From assembly GCA_947444055.1 (NCBI GenBank), contig CANEYR010000028.1, positions 1 to 46,244 of the forward strand: DNA of 46,244 nucleotides, written 5' to 3'. The position numbers and the translations under genes are program-made. Shown one piece after another: positions 31,477-40,264 of the stretch; position 1 is the stretch's first letter, and every line of letters starts with the position of its first letter. The stretch comes from Planctomycetota bacterium (GTDB lineage Bacteria; Planctomycetota; UBA1135; UBA2386). The notes beneath the pieces were generated by a model, which was not told the origin of the DNA, made no database searches, and saw only the letters and a program-made list of their open reading frames with translations.

Positions 31477-33531
31477 ATGTTCGCACCCCTTCGCTCGTGG
31501 TCGATCCCGCTGCTCTCGCTGGCAGCACTCGTGGCGCAAGACCCGCAGGGTCCTCCTGACGGAGGCTTTCCGGGACGGCCGGGTGGTCAGGGGCCTGGTG
31601 GCATGGGTCCTGGTGGACCGATGGGCCAAACCACCAAGGTGCTCACCCAGTTCGATGCGGACAAGAACGCGCGCCTCGACGCCAAGGAACGGCAAGAAGC
31701 GCGCGCCTGGCTGAAGGCGAATCGGCCGCAGCGTGGTCGCCGAGGGCCTGGTGGACCGGGCGGGATGGGCGGACCTGGCGGGCCGGGTGGACCTGGCGGC
31801 GAAGGCGCCGCCCGCGACAACGGCGAACCCAAGACGGGCGCGCACGTCGAACCGAAGGACGTGACGAGTTACTCCGATCGCCCCCTGTTCGACCTCGACA
31901 TTGTGCGCACGTTCTTCGTCGAGTTTCCAAACGATGACTGGCACGCCGAGCTGACCGAGTTCTATCGCACCGATGTGCGCGTGCCGGCGACCGTGACCGT
32001 CGATGGCAAGACCTATCGCGACGTCGGCGTGCAGTTCCGCGGCAACACTTCGTTCGCGATGGCGCCGGGCAAGAAGAAGTCGATCGACTTCGCGTTCGAC
32101 GACGCCGACAGCAAGCAGAACCTCTACGGGGTGCGCAACCTCGACCTGTTGAACTGCAACACCGACCCCACCTCGCTGCGCGAAGCGCTGCACGGTTTCG
32201 TCGCCAACCACTTCATGACCGCGCCGCGCGTGGCCTTGGCGCGCGTCGTCGTCAACGGCGAGGACTACGGCGTCTACGCGGCGGTGCAGCAGTTCGACAA
32301 GGAGTTCGTGCAGGACCACTTCGGCACCAAGCAAGGGGATCGCTTCAAAGTGCCCCCGGACTTCGGCGGCAACGGCGGCCTGCGCTTCCTCGGGGAAGAG
32401 CCCGAGGCCTACAAGCGCAACTACGACCTCAAGTCAGCGCCGTCGGACGCGGCGTGGCAAGGGCTGGTTGATGTGTGTGCCGCCCTCGAGAACGCGCCGG
32501 CCGATCGCATCGAGGCGATCCTGCCGCAGCATCTCGATGTCGACAGTGCGCTGTGGTTCTTGGCGCTCGACAACGCACTCGGCGATGACGACGGCTACTT
32601 CTCCCGCGCCAGCGACTACCTGCTGTATCGCGATCCCAAGGGCCGCTTCCACACGATCCCGCGCGACAACAACGAGATCCTGCTCGGGGCGCGTGGCGGT
32701 GGCCGCGGACCAGGCGGGCCCGGAGGACCGCGCGGGGGTGCTCCCACTGGACCTGGTGGTCAGGCTCCCGGCGGCCAAGGCCCCGGTGGTCAAGCTCCGG
32801 GTGGCCCGGGTGGCCCGGGTGGCGGCCGCCGCGCCGGCCCAGGCGGTACCGCGACGACGCCGCTGCAAGGGGCGGCGCGCGCCGATCGCCCGCTGCTGCA
32901 TCGCCTGCTCGCGGTGCCGGCGTGGAAGGAACGCTACCTCGCCAACCTGCGCGAACTGGCGACGACGACGATGAGCGACGAAGTGCTCGGCGCGCGACTC
33001 GCCTCCTGGCGCGCGCTGCTCGAGCCGTTGGTGAAGGTCGATGCGCACTCGATGTACGGCCTCGAAGCGTTTCAGAACGCGTTCGCCCGCGATGAAGCCG
33101 GCCAACCCGCCGCGAGGTCGCTGCTGGCGACGATCGCGCAAAAGCGCCAGGCCATTCTCAACGACGCCGCCATGCAAGGTGCGTGGCCTCAGCTCGCCGC
33201 ACCCAAGACGACGGCGCAGATGGTGAACGACCTGTTCGTATTGCAGGTCACGGTGAAAGCCGATGGCACCAAGATCGCGGCCGTTCGCTTGCACGCCGAC
33301 AAGGGCCTGTTCGGGGCGTTCACCGCGATGGACATGCGGGACGACGGCAAGCACGGCGATGGCGCCGCGAACGACGGTGTCTACGGGCTCAGCTTGGCGC
33401 CAATCGAAGCGGGCGCGACGTGGCGGTTTTGGCTCGAAGCCGTCGCGGCCGACTCTGGCCACGTCGATTGCCAGCCCGCGAGCAACGGTGGCTTGCCGTT
33501 CGCGTGGACGGCGCCGACCAAGGCCAAGTAG
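31477..33531 (+). CDS. secreted CotH-like kinase-fold protein with EF-hand and collagen-like Gly-rich inserts
   Basis: This is a 684-residue protein with a signal peptide (MFAPLRSWSIPLLSLAALVA). An EF-hand-type loop DADKNARLDAKE lies at 60-71, between Gly/Pro-rich segments. The CotH domain starts at about residue 135: DVGVQFRGNTSFAMAPGKKK, LYGVRNLDLLNCNTDPTSLR, GEDYGVYAAVQQFDKEFVQD and LLYRDPKGRFHTIPRDNNEI. A second Gly-rich insert of about 60 residues interrupts the domain after LLGARGG. The C-terminus has a region with DMRDDGKHGDGAANDGVYGL, a CBM/Ig-like ending. CotH proteins in spores are atypical kinases; function in planctomycetes is unknown. Confidence 0.87.
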   Translation: MFAPLRSWSIPLLSLAALVAQDPQGPPDGGFPGRPGGQGPGGMGPGGPMGQTTKVLTQFDADKNARLDAKERQEARAWLKANRPQRGRRGPGGPGGMGGPGGPGGPGGEGAARDNGEPKTGAHVEPKDVTSYSDRPLFDLDIVRTFFVEFPNDDWHAELTEFYRTDVRVPATVTVDGKTYRDVGVQFRGNTSFAMAPGKKKSIDFAFDDADSKQNLYGVRNLDLLNCNTDPTSLREALHGFVANHFMTAPRVALARVVVNGEDYGVYAAVQQFDKEFVQDHFGTKQGDRFKVPPDFGGNGGLRFLGEEPEAYKRNYDLKSAPSDAAWQGLVDVCAALENAPADRIEAILPQHLDVDSALWFLALDNALGDDDGYFSRASDYLLYRDPKGRFHTIPRDNNEILLGARGGGRGPGGPGGPRGGAPTGPGGQAPGGQGPGGQAPGGPGGPGGGRRAGPGGTATTPLQGAARADRPLLHRLLAVPAWKERYLANLRELATTTMSDEVLGARLASWRALLEPLVKVDAHSMYGLEAFQNAFARDEAGQPAARSLLATIAQKRQAILNDAAMQGAWPQLAAPKTTAQMVNDLFVLQVTVKADGTKIAAVRLHADKGLFGAFTAMDMRDDGKHGDGAANDGVYGLSLAPIEAGATWRFWLEAVAADSGHVDCQPASNGGLPFAWTAPTKAK

Positions 33532-33546
33532 TCGCTCGCCGAACGC

Positions 33547-34677
33547 TCAGGCCCGCAAGTCGAACGCCGCCTCTGCCACGACGCGGCCGTTCACCATCAC
33601 GGTGACCGTGTGCTTGCCCGGTTCATCAACGCGCGTCGTCACCGGTTGCCACGAGTGCTTCTTCGTCAGCACGCGCGTCTCGCCAGCCGCTAGCTCGAGC
33701 ACCCAGCCCTTGCGCACTCTCCCCGCCAAAGCACCGTTGCGGCGAACACGCTGCACGACGTAGTCGACGACAAGCCGCTGCGATCGCTTCTGCGTCGAAC
33801 GCAGAGTCAGCTGCAACTGCATGCTGCCGCCGATCGCGACCCGCGACGGCACGATGCGTAATTCGGCCTCCCCGCCAAACGCCGCCGCGAAGCCCCACAC
33901 GGCCAACACACGCCGGTCCCCGCGCTTCACCAACGTGCGGCTGGCGTGCTTCAACATGGCTCGGCGCGCCGACGACGCGCCCTCTAGATGCTGCTCCAGC
34001 CACGCGGCCACCACGTCCGGATGATCCTTGGCGATGTCGTTCAAGTGGTTGGCGACGCTGCGCCGCACGTACTCACTCGGATCGTCCTGCAGCGCCGCCA
34101 ACAACGGCAACGTCGGCGTCGGGTCCGCCACGAATTGGCGCAGCTGCTGCCCCCACGGCAGGCGCGGCCGCGAGCCCTCGCTGACGAGACGACGAACATG
34201 CGGGCTCTGGTCGGTGGCCCAGCGGCCCAGCGTCGCCAGCGTGATCGCTTCGTGCTCGATCAAGAACGGGCGAATCGCGAACTCCGCCGTGTAGCGCTGC
34301 GTCATCGCATGCAACGCCGCGAGGGCGCGCACTGGGTGGGCAAGTCCACGCGTGGCCACAAACTCCGTCATCGTCCACACGAACCAGCCTGCCAGTCCGT
34401 GCTCGCTCGGCACCAACTGCGACAGATCGTCGTCGTTGCGCGCCGGCGCCAAGCTGCGTTCCAACACCGCGACGGCCATCGCGAACTCCATCGGCAGCGT
34501 CGCCGCCAGCGCCGCCGCCACGTGCACCACGCGCTGCTTCAGCTCCAGCTCCGCCAGTCCCGCCGTCGCCAAAGCCACGAAGCGCCGATGCGGGAAGTCC
34601 ACCTGCACGCGCCGCAGATGGGTTGCGGCCAGAGCAATCAGCTCGGGATCGATTCGGTGCTTGAACGGCTCGGCCAT
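33547..34677 (-). CDS. AlkD-like HEAT-repeat DNA alkylation repair protein
   Basis: This is a 376-residue protein from ATG 34677 (MAEPFKHRIDPELIALAA), the start usual for this family. HEAT repeats run through about residue 270, with the family signature HALTQRFT-like HAMTQRYTAEFAIRPFL, then RWATDQSPHVRRLVSEGSRP, LPWGQQLRQF and DDPSEYVRRSVANHLNDIAK. The C-terminal 100 residues form a beta domain (PSRVAIGGSMQLQLTLRSTQ onward) that is regularly found in this subgroup. AlkC/AlkD proteins remove alkylated bases; activity in this subgroup is not firmly known. It is divergent from the transporter gene. Confidence 0.85.
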   Translation of the reverse strand: MAEPFKHRIDPELIALAATHLRRVQVDFPHRRFVALATAGLAELELKQRVVHVAAALAATLPMEFAMAVAVLERSLAPARNDDDLSQLVPSEHGLAGWFVWTMTEFVATRGLAHPVRALAALHAMTQRYTAEFAIRPFLIEHEAITLATLGRWATDQSPHVRRLVSEGSRPRLPWGQQLRQFVADPTPTLPLLAALQDDPSEYVRRSVANHLNDIAKDHPDVVAAWLEQHLEGASSARRAMLKHASRTLVKRGDRRVLAVWGFAAAFGGEAELRIVPSRVAIGGSMQLQLTLRSTQKRSQRLVVDYVVQRVRRNGALAGRVRKGWVLELAAGETRVLTKKHSWQPVTTRVDEPGKHTVTVMVNGRVVAEAAFDLRA

Positions 34678-34756
34678 CGCCGCGCGATTCTTCTGCATGC
34701 GCAGTTGTCGCGCCACAGTGTGGACGCCTTGTCGCCACGACCGCACGATCCGCCCC

Positions 34757-35977
34757 GTGACTGCTCGCCAACCCGCGCTGCGCTTCATTTTCTTCACGCT
34801 CCTGCTCGACGTGCTCGGGTTCGGCTTGATCGTGCCGGTCGCACCGCGCCTGGTGGAACACCTACAAGGTGGAGGGATCGCCGCCGCGGCACCGATCGTC
34901 GGTTGGCTGACGTCGACCTACGCCGCCATGGTGTTCTTGTTCGCGCCGTTCCTCGGCTCGCTCTCCGATCGCTTCGGGCGGCGACCGGTGTTGCTGCTGT
35001 CGGTGCTCGGCTCGGGACTCGACTACTTCGCGATGGCGCTGGTACCGTCGGTGACGTGGTTGTTCGTGATGCGCGCCCTCAACGGCTTGTCCGGTGCCAG
35101 CATCACCGTCGCCAGCGCCTACATCGCCGACGTCACCCCACCTGACAAGCGCGCGGCGGGCTTTGGCATCGTCGGTGCCGCGTTCGGCATCGGCTTCGTA
35201 CTTGGCCCGTTGCTCGGCGGCCTGCTCGGCAAGATCGACATCCATTTGCCGTTCTACGCCGCTGGCGCCATGGCGCTCGCGAACGCGCTCTACGGCTACT
35301 TCGTGCTGCCCGAGTCGCTGCCGCCCGAGCTACGCACCCGCAAAGTGCGCAGCAACCCCTTCGCGGCCCTTACCACGCTCGGCGACTACCCGCTGGCGCG
35401 CCGCTTGGCGGTGGCGCTCTTCTTCGTCAACCTCGCGCAGTTCGCGCTGCACACGACCTGGGTGCTCTACACGACGTACCGCTACGGCTGGGATGAACGA
35501 GATGTCGGCTTGTCGCTGTGCGCGGTCGGTATCGGCGCTGCTCTTGTGCAAGGTGGCCTCGCTCGGCGCGTCATTCCACTGCTAGGCGAACGCGCCTCGC
35601 TGCGCATTGGGCTGTTGATCGGCTCGCTGTCGTACACCGGCTACGCGCTCGCCTCGTCAGGGTGGATGATCTATGCGGTCATCGCGATCCAGTCGCTCGG
35701 CGGCATTGCGATGCCGGCCAGCCAGGCGCTCATCACGAAGAGTGTGCGCCCCGACCAACAAGGTGCCGTGCAAGGCTCGCTGACCGGCGTGCAGAGCATG
35801 GCCAACATTTTCGGGCCGCTGCTCGGCGCCGCCGTGTTCGCTTGGTCGATCGATCCCGCGCGCGACATGACCTCGCCGGGAGCTGTCTACTTCATGTCTT
35901 CGCTGCTCGGCGCGATCGGTCTGCTCGCTGCCATGGTGGCCCTTTCCCGTACTCCCGCCGTGCCGGCCCGCTCATGA
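34757..35977 (+). CDS. MFS transporter of the Tet/TCR-like drug:H+ antiporter type
   Basis: This is a 406-residue, about 12-span membrane protein from GTG 34757. The N-terminal LLLDVLGFGLIVPVAPRLVE and the motif A loop GSLSDRFGRRPVLLLS match TetA-like MFS exporters. Motif C-like GIGFVLGPLLGGLLG is also present. It probably exports small molecules across the inner membrane by proton exchange; resistance to a named drug cannot be concluded. Its stop overlaps the start of the next gene (ATGA). Confidence 0.9.
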   Translation: MTARQPALRFIFFTLLLDVLGFGLIVPVAPRLVEHLQGGGIAAAAPIVGWLTSTYAAMVFLFAPFLGSLSDRFGRRPVLLLSVLGSGLDYFAMALVPSVTWLFVMRALNGLSGASITVASAYIADVTPPDKRAAGFGIVGAAFGIGFVLGPLLGGLLGKIDIHLPFYAAGAMALANALYGYFVLPESLPPELRTRKVRSNPFAALTTLGDYPLARRLAVALFFVNLAQFALHTTWVLYTTYRYGWDERDVGLSLCAVGIGAALVQGGLARRVIPLLGERASLRIGLLIGSLSYTGYALASSGWMIYAVIAIQSLGGIAMPASQALITKSVRPDQQGAVQGSLTGVQSMANIFGPLLGAAVFAWSIDPARDMTSPGAVYFMSSLLGAIGLLAAMVALSRTPAVPARS

Positions 35978-37623
35978 ACGCACTTCGCTTCGCTGCCATT
36001 CTCTTTGCCATCGGCACCGTATCCGCCCAGACGGCGGTGCCAGATGCAGCGCCGCACGTGAGCATCGAAACCGTCGGACCCGATGGCTGGCGCGTGCGGT
36101 TTGGTCCCACCAACCTCGGTGGCCTGCTGGAGTCCGAGCAAGGCCGTGGCATGTGGCAACCGCAGATGTTGCCGCTGCTCGGCATGTGGCAGCAGATGGC
36201 CGGTGACGAGACGACGTTCGCGGCGGCGAAGGGCCGCCTGCTCAGCTACGGCGGGCGCGTGCGTTTGGCGGTGTGGATGCAAGCAGCGCCGCTCGAGCGC
36301 CCAATGGTGCAACGACTGATCGTGGTGCTCGAAGGCGACGGCCGCACCGACATGAAGACGCTCGCGGCGGACGTGCACCAACTGCAGAAGCAACTGCCGG
36401 GCGAATGGAACACGACGGAACTTGGCGGGGCCCCCGTGCAGACGCTGCACCAAGACGGCGATGCGCTGACGGCACCGGTGCTCGTTGGGCAGCACCTCGT
36501 CATCGCCCTCGATCGCAGTGACCAACTCAGCGCCGCCTTCGCCGCCGCCACCACGATGGCCAATGCCGCCACCGGCAAGCCACCGGCACCCACGACGCCC
36601 GCCTTTCATCTCGACATCGATGCGGCCGCGCTCGTCGCCCGCGCCAACAAGGTGGGCAACGAACATGAGAACAAGGCCGTTCAGATCTTTGGACTCGACA
36701 GCCTCGCCCGCGCGCACTTCACGATCGGCACCGCGGGTCCGCACCTGCAGTTCGAGGTTTCGCAGCACTTCCCCACTGGCCCACGCGGGCTCTTCGCCGC
36801 GTTCTGTCCGCCAGTGCAGGAAGTGCCGACGTTGCAACGCGCGGTGACGGACAAGCTCGGGGCGTGGCGCATCGGCCACTTCGACTTCCGCGCCTGCTAC
36901 GACACGATCTGGGCGGCAGTGCAAGTGCTCGGCGACATGGACCCCGCGGAGATGAAGAAGGACATGCAGGCGGAGCTCGGCATCGATGTCGGCACCGACC
37001 TGATCGCGCACCTGACGAACGAGGTGCTGTTGCTCGGCTCGCCACTCGCAGGTCTCGATCGTCCGAGCGAGTTCTCGTGGACGCTGGCCGTGCGCCTGCG
37101 CGACGCCAAGGCGTTTGGCACGAGCCTCGACACGCTGTTGCAGAAGAGCAAGCCGATGCTGAGCCGCGAAGAACCGACGATGGTCGACGGGGTCGAACTC
37201 AAGCGCTACGGCAACATGTTCGGCTACGACCTGTGGTTCGCGGTGGCTCACGACCACTTCCTGTTCGCTGGTGGCCGCGACGCCGAAGAGTACCTGACCA
37301 AATCGCTTGCGGCGCTGAAGGCGAGCGCGGATACGAAGCTGGCGTCAACCGCCGCGACGACGGCCTTCGCCAACCTGACGAAGGCGCTGCCCGCCGGACT
37401 CAACGGCTTGGCCCGCGGCGACCTCGACACCTTGTTTGCGGTGCCGACCGACTGGTGGCTGATGATCCTCGGCGAACTGCTGCCGTTCCCAGCGCCTCAG
37501 ACGGATGACGACCCGGAGCAACGGGCAAGCACACGCGCCCTGCTCAAGCAGCACAACTTGTCCGTACTGCGCACAGCCACCGGCTTTGCCGACGGCACCT
37601 GGCGTTGGCGCGTCTACTGGTGA
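35974..37623 (+). CDS. exported DUF3352-like protein of unknown function
   Basis: This is a 549-residue protein starting at ATG 35974, overlapping the transporter stop by ATGA. It has a signal peptide (LRFAAILFAIGTVSAQ) and long alternating alpha/beta segments: RLAVWMQAAPLERPMVQRLI, VLVGQHLVIALDRSDQLSAA, FHLDIDAAALVARANKVGNE and WFAVAHDHFLFAGGRDAEEY. The pattern resembles DUF3352-type planctomycete exported proteins, though with low certainty. No catalytic motif is seen. Translational coupling with the transporter suggests a shared function at the envelope. Confidence 0.6.
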   Translation: MNALRFAAILFAIGTVSAQTAVPDAAPHVSIETVGPDGWRVRFGPTNLGGLLESEQGRGMWQPQMLPLLGMWQQMAGDETTFAAAKGRLLSYGGRVRLAVWMQAAPLERPMVQRLIVVLEGDGRTDMKTLAADVHQLQKQLPGEWNTTELGGAPVQTLHQDGDALTAPVLVGQHLVIALDRSDQLSAAFAAATTMANAATGKPPAPTTPAFHLDIDAAALVARANKVGNEHENKAVQIFGLDSLARAHFTIGTAGPHLQFEVSQHFPTGPRGLFAAFCPPVQEVPTLQRAVTDKLGAWRIGHFDFRACYDTIWAAVQVLGDMDPAEMKKDMQAELGIDVGTDLIAHLTNEVLLLGSPLAGLDRPSEFSWTLAVRLRDAKAFGTSLDTLLQKSKPMLSREEPTMVDGVELKRYGNMFGYDLWFAVAHDHFLFAGGRDAEEYLTKSLAALKASADTKLASTAATTAFANLTKALPAGLNGLARGDLDTLFAVPTDWWLMILGELLPFPAPQTDDDPEQRASTRALLKQHNLSVLRTATGFADGTWRWRVYW

Positions 37624-37627
37624 GCCG

Positions 37628-39547
37628 TCAGCGGCCGACGGGTTGCGGGGCAGTCGGCGGCACCGGCACCAACTCGCGGAAGAACGTCACGATGGCGGCC
37701 GCGGCATCGAACGGGAACGCAGCATCCGCAAGCAGCCGAGCCTTCACCGGGGACCCGGGCCAGGCGTGGCCGCCGCCATCGAGAGCAATGACCTGCACCG
37801 GCAACGTCGTCTTGCCGTCCTTGCCCTTGGCATAGGTCTCCTTCTTGACCTTGCCATCCGTGGCCACTTCGGGATAGCCCGAGAGGCCATTGCGCGCGAC
37901 GTAGTAATCGACCGCCGCCTGCACAGACGCATCAACACGATCGCCCGCGCGTCCGAGCGACGAGCGCGGCGCGCCGCCTTCGAAACGAACGTGGTCATCG
38001 GCGGTGCCGTGCACCATCAACACCGCGATCGGCGACGGCGCATCGGCCGCAGTGAAGTTCATGGCGCCTGCAATCGCCGCAATGCCGGCGAACACCTCAG
38101 GGGCCTGGCGCGCCAAGCGATGGCACATCATGGCACCGTTGGAATGGCCAGCGGCAAACACGCGCGCTGGATCGATCGGCACCTTGCGCTGCACATCGAC
38201 CACGACCGCGCGCAAGAAGGCAACGTCGTCGATGTCGTGTTCTTGCGCGTAGACCGGGATGCCGCCCGAGTTCCACGTCAGCAACTTGCCGCGCATCGGC
38301 CCGGTGCCATCAGGAAACACCACGACGAACCCCGCGCGCATGCCAGCTTCTGCCAAACCGGTCGCCTCGCGCGCTTGTTCACCATTGCCGCCGCCGCCGT
38401 GCAACACGAGCAACAGCGGCATGCCGACGATGTTGGTCTCGTGCGGCGGCACGTGCAGGTGGTAGCGGCGATCGCGACCACCATGCTCGATGTTCACCAA
38501 GGTCGCGGTGCCCGCAACGGCGGGTGAACACAACGCGGTGCGCACTTCGTCCTGAATGCGTCGCACCTGCGGCAGCACCCGCTGCACCCGGTCCTTCACT
38601 GCGAACACACCCGCCGCGCCGAGGTCGAGGTCAATCCAGGGCGTGAACCCAAAGGCCCCCGGATCACTGACCCGCACCACGGCGGCGTCCAGCGTTTCGA
38701 TCCACGTGCCGAGGCCGTAGCGGACGCGCTTGCTTTCGAACCCGACCGGTTGCACTTCGACGTGGCTCGGCACCTGATCGCGCCACATCGCGGCGATGCT
38801 CGCTTCACTCAGGATGCGGTGGCCGTCAACCTCGCCCTTGCCAACCAGCATGCGCAAGAACAGCGCGTAGTCATCGAGTGTCGACACCGCACCACCGGCC
38901 ACCCAAGGCAACGCCGTCGTGCCCGCTTCGCCGCCAATCGGTACCAACGTGCCGAACTTGGTCGCGCGCATGCCGAGCGGTGCCGCAATGCGTTCGGCAA
39001 AGAGGTCGTGCCAGCGTTTGCCGGTCGCGCGCTCGGCGGCAACGGCCGCAATCTGGAACCCAACGCCGCCATAGCGGAACGCGGATCCAGGCTGATCGCG
39101 TAGCGCTGCATCCGCCGCCGCGGCTGCGAACTTCGCACTGTCCCAACCGCGCATGCGATCGAGCAAGCGCGGCGTCACGCCACCCGTGCAGGACAAACAC
39201 TGCCGCAGCGTCAGCGCCTGCTTGTCGGCGCGATCGAACTCGGTGAGGTAACGGGCGACGGGAACGTCGAGGTCGAGCACACCTTCATCGACCAAGGTCA
39301 GGATCGTCGCCACCGCCAACCACTTGCTCGCCGAAGCAATCGGCAGCACGGTGTCGGCCGCCAACTGGCCATGCACACTGCGGTGCAGCACGTCCGCGCC
39401 GCGCAGCACCACGAGCCCTGCGCCGTCGCCGCCGAGTTGCGCGGCCACCTGATCGACCACCGCGCGCACCAACGGCAGCTCCGGTGCCTGCGCCAGCAGC
39501 CCGCCCACCACTAGCAGGAACCCAACACTCGCACGAAGACTTCGCAT
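37628..39547 (-). CDS. fusion of a class-C-type serine beta-lactamase/esterase domain and an LpqC/PHB-depolymerase-like alpha/beta hydrolase
   Basis: This is a 639-residue protein from ATG 39547 with a signal peptide (LRASVGFLLVVGGLLAQ). Residues about 25-330 are a beta-lactamase-fold serine hydrolase: IASASKWL with Ser72-x-x-Lys75, FRYGGVGFQ with Tyr159 in the YxN place, and GAVSTLDDYALFLRMLV. Residues about 345-639 are an esterase of the LpqC/poly(3-hydroxybutyrate) depolymerase type: LLVLHGGGGNG, FPDGTG, VFAAGHSNGAMM with Ser469, MVHGTADDHV (Asp) and DGGGHAWPG (His). Both active sites look intact. The pair suggests an exported enzyme acting on esters, perhaps polymer-derived. The frame upstream of 39547 is not convincing. 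Confidence 0.88.
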   Translation of the reverse strand: MRSLRASVGFLLVVGGLLAQAPELPLVRAVVDQVAAQLGGDGAGLVVLRGADVLHRSVHGQLAADTVLPIASASKWLAVATILTLVDEGVLDLDVPVARYLTEFDRADKQALTLRQCLSCTGGVTPRLLDRMRGWDSAKFAAAAADAALRDQPGSAFRYGGVGFQIAAVAAERATGKRWHDLFAERIAAPLGMRATKFGTLVPIGGEAGTTALPWVAGGAVSTLDDYALFLRMLVGKGEVDGHRILSEASIAAMWRDQVPSHVEVQPVGFESKRVRYGLGTWIETLDAAVVRVSDPGAFGFTPWIDLDLGAAGVFAVKDRVQRVLPQVRRIQDEVRTALCSPAVAGTATLVNIEHGGRDRRYHLHVPPHETNIVGMPLLLVLHGGGGNGEQAREATGLAEAGMRAGFVVVFPDGTGPMRGKLLTWNSGGIPVYAQEHDIDDVAFLRAVVVDVQRKVPIDPARVFAAGHSNGAMMCHRLARQAPEVFAGIAAIAGAMNFTAADAPSPIAVLMVHGTADDHVRFEGGAPRSSLGRAGDRVDASVQAAVDYYVARNGLSGYPEVATDGKVKKETYAKGKDGKTTLPVQVIALDGGGHAWPGSPVKARLLADAAFPFDAAAAIVTFFRELVPVPPTAPQPVGR

Positions 39548-39650
39548 GGCCCTTCTTATCGGCGTCAGACGCGCCGGGGACGAACTCGGCAAGCTCGCCG
39601 TGCGTCTTTTCCGCACGCGGGCGGCAAGTCCGCGCTTTGGCGCGCCTTCC

Positions 39651-39656
39651 AAGGAG
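39651..39656 (+). promoter_or_regulatory. Shine-Dalgarno site of the small lipoprotein gene
   Basis: AAGGAG lies eight bases before the ATG at 39665, one of the strongest ribosome sites in the window. It supports the very small gene that follows. Confidence 0.75.
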
Positions 39657-39664
39657 CAGCCCAC

Positions 39665-39799
39665 ATGAACTCTCGCCGATTTCTCCGTCTCTTTGTGCTC
39701 GCCGTGATCGCCGTCTCGTCCGCCGCCTGCCACTTCCACGGTGGTGGGCACCACGGCTGGAGCTCCTGCTACTCCCCGCCCGTGCGGCACTGCCGCTGA
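39665..39799 (+). CDS. small His/Cys-rich lipoprotein (44 residues)
   Basis: ATG 39665 to TGA 39799 encodes 44 residues: a basic start (MNSRRFLRLF), a hydrophobic stretch (VLAVIAVSSAA) and a lipobox VSSAAC with Cys22. The mature part, about 23 residues, is CHFHGGGHHGWSSCYSPPVRH plus CR at the end and holds five His and three Cys. A strong AAGGAG precedes it at eight-base spacing. I recognise no family. The composition suggests metal binding at the membrane or outer membrane. It lies between the hydrolase fusion and the DUF423 gene. Confidence 0.75.
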   Translation: MNSRRFLRLFVLAVIAVSSAACHFHGGGHHGWSSCYSPPVRHCR

Positions 39800-39847
39800 C
39801 CGCGGGAACGACTGCCCGCCCACTGCGCGCGGGCCTACGCTGCGCCG

Positions 39848-40255
39848 ATGCAAGCTTCGCTGTGGATTCGTGTTGGCGCCCTGCTCGCTGGTTTGGCCGT
39901 GGGTCTCGGTGCGTTCGCTGCGCATGCCATGAAGGCCCATTACGACGCCAGCGCCCTGCAGACCTTCGAGACCGGCGTGCGCTACCAAATGGCGCACGCG
40001 TTGGCACTCATCTTGTGCGGCCTGCTCGCGAATGCCGGCCGCCGCACCGCGCGCGCGGCGGTTGCCTTCACCCTCGGCATCGCCCTGTTCAGTGGCTCGC
40101 TCTACGCGCTCGTGCTCTGCGAACAGAAGTGGCTCGGCGCCGTGACCCCGTTCGGCGGCCTCGCCTTCTTGCTGGGCTGGGCGCTGCTAGCCTGGCACGC
40201 GGCGCCGCCTGTGCGCGGCGACGAAGGCTTGGTGAGTGGCCGCCCCGCGTCCTAG
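39848..40255 (+). CDS. DUF423 family membrane protein
   Basis: This is a 135-residue protein with four hydrophobic segments. The DUF423 (YgdD-like) signature is clear: RVGALLAGLAVGLGAFAAHA, YDASALQTFETGVRYQMAHA, then GIALFSGSLYALVL and LGAVTPFGGLAFLLGWALLA. The family is conserved in many bacteria, but its molecular function is unknown. Its stop lies nine bases before the selenoprotein start, so the genes to 41455 may form one operon. Confidence 0.93.
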   Translation: MQASLWIRVGALLAGLAVGLGAFAAHAMKAHYDASALQTFETGVRYQMAHALALILCGLLANAGRRTARAAVAFTLGIALFSGSLYALVLCEQKWLGAVTPFGGLAFLLGWALLAWHAAPPVRGDEGLVSGRPAS

Positions 40256-40264
40256 ACTCGCCCC

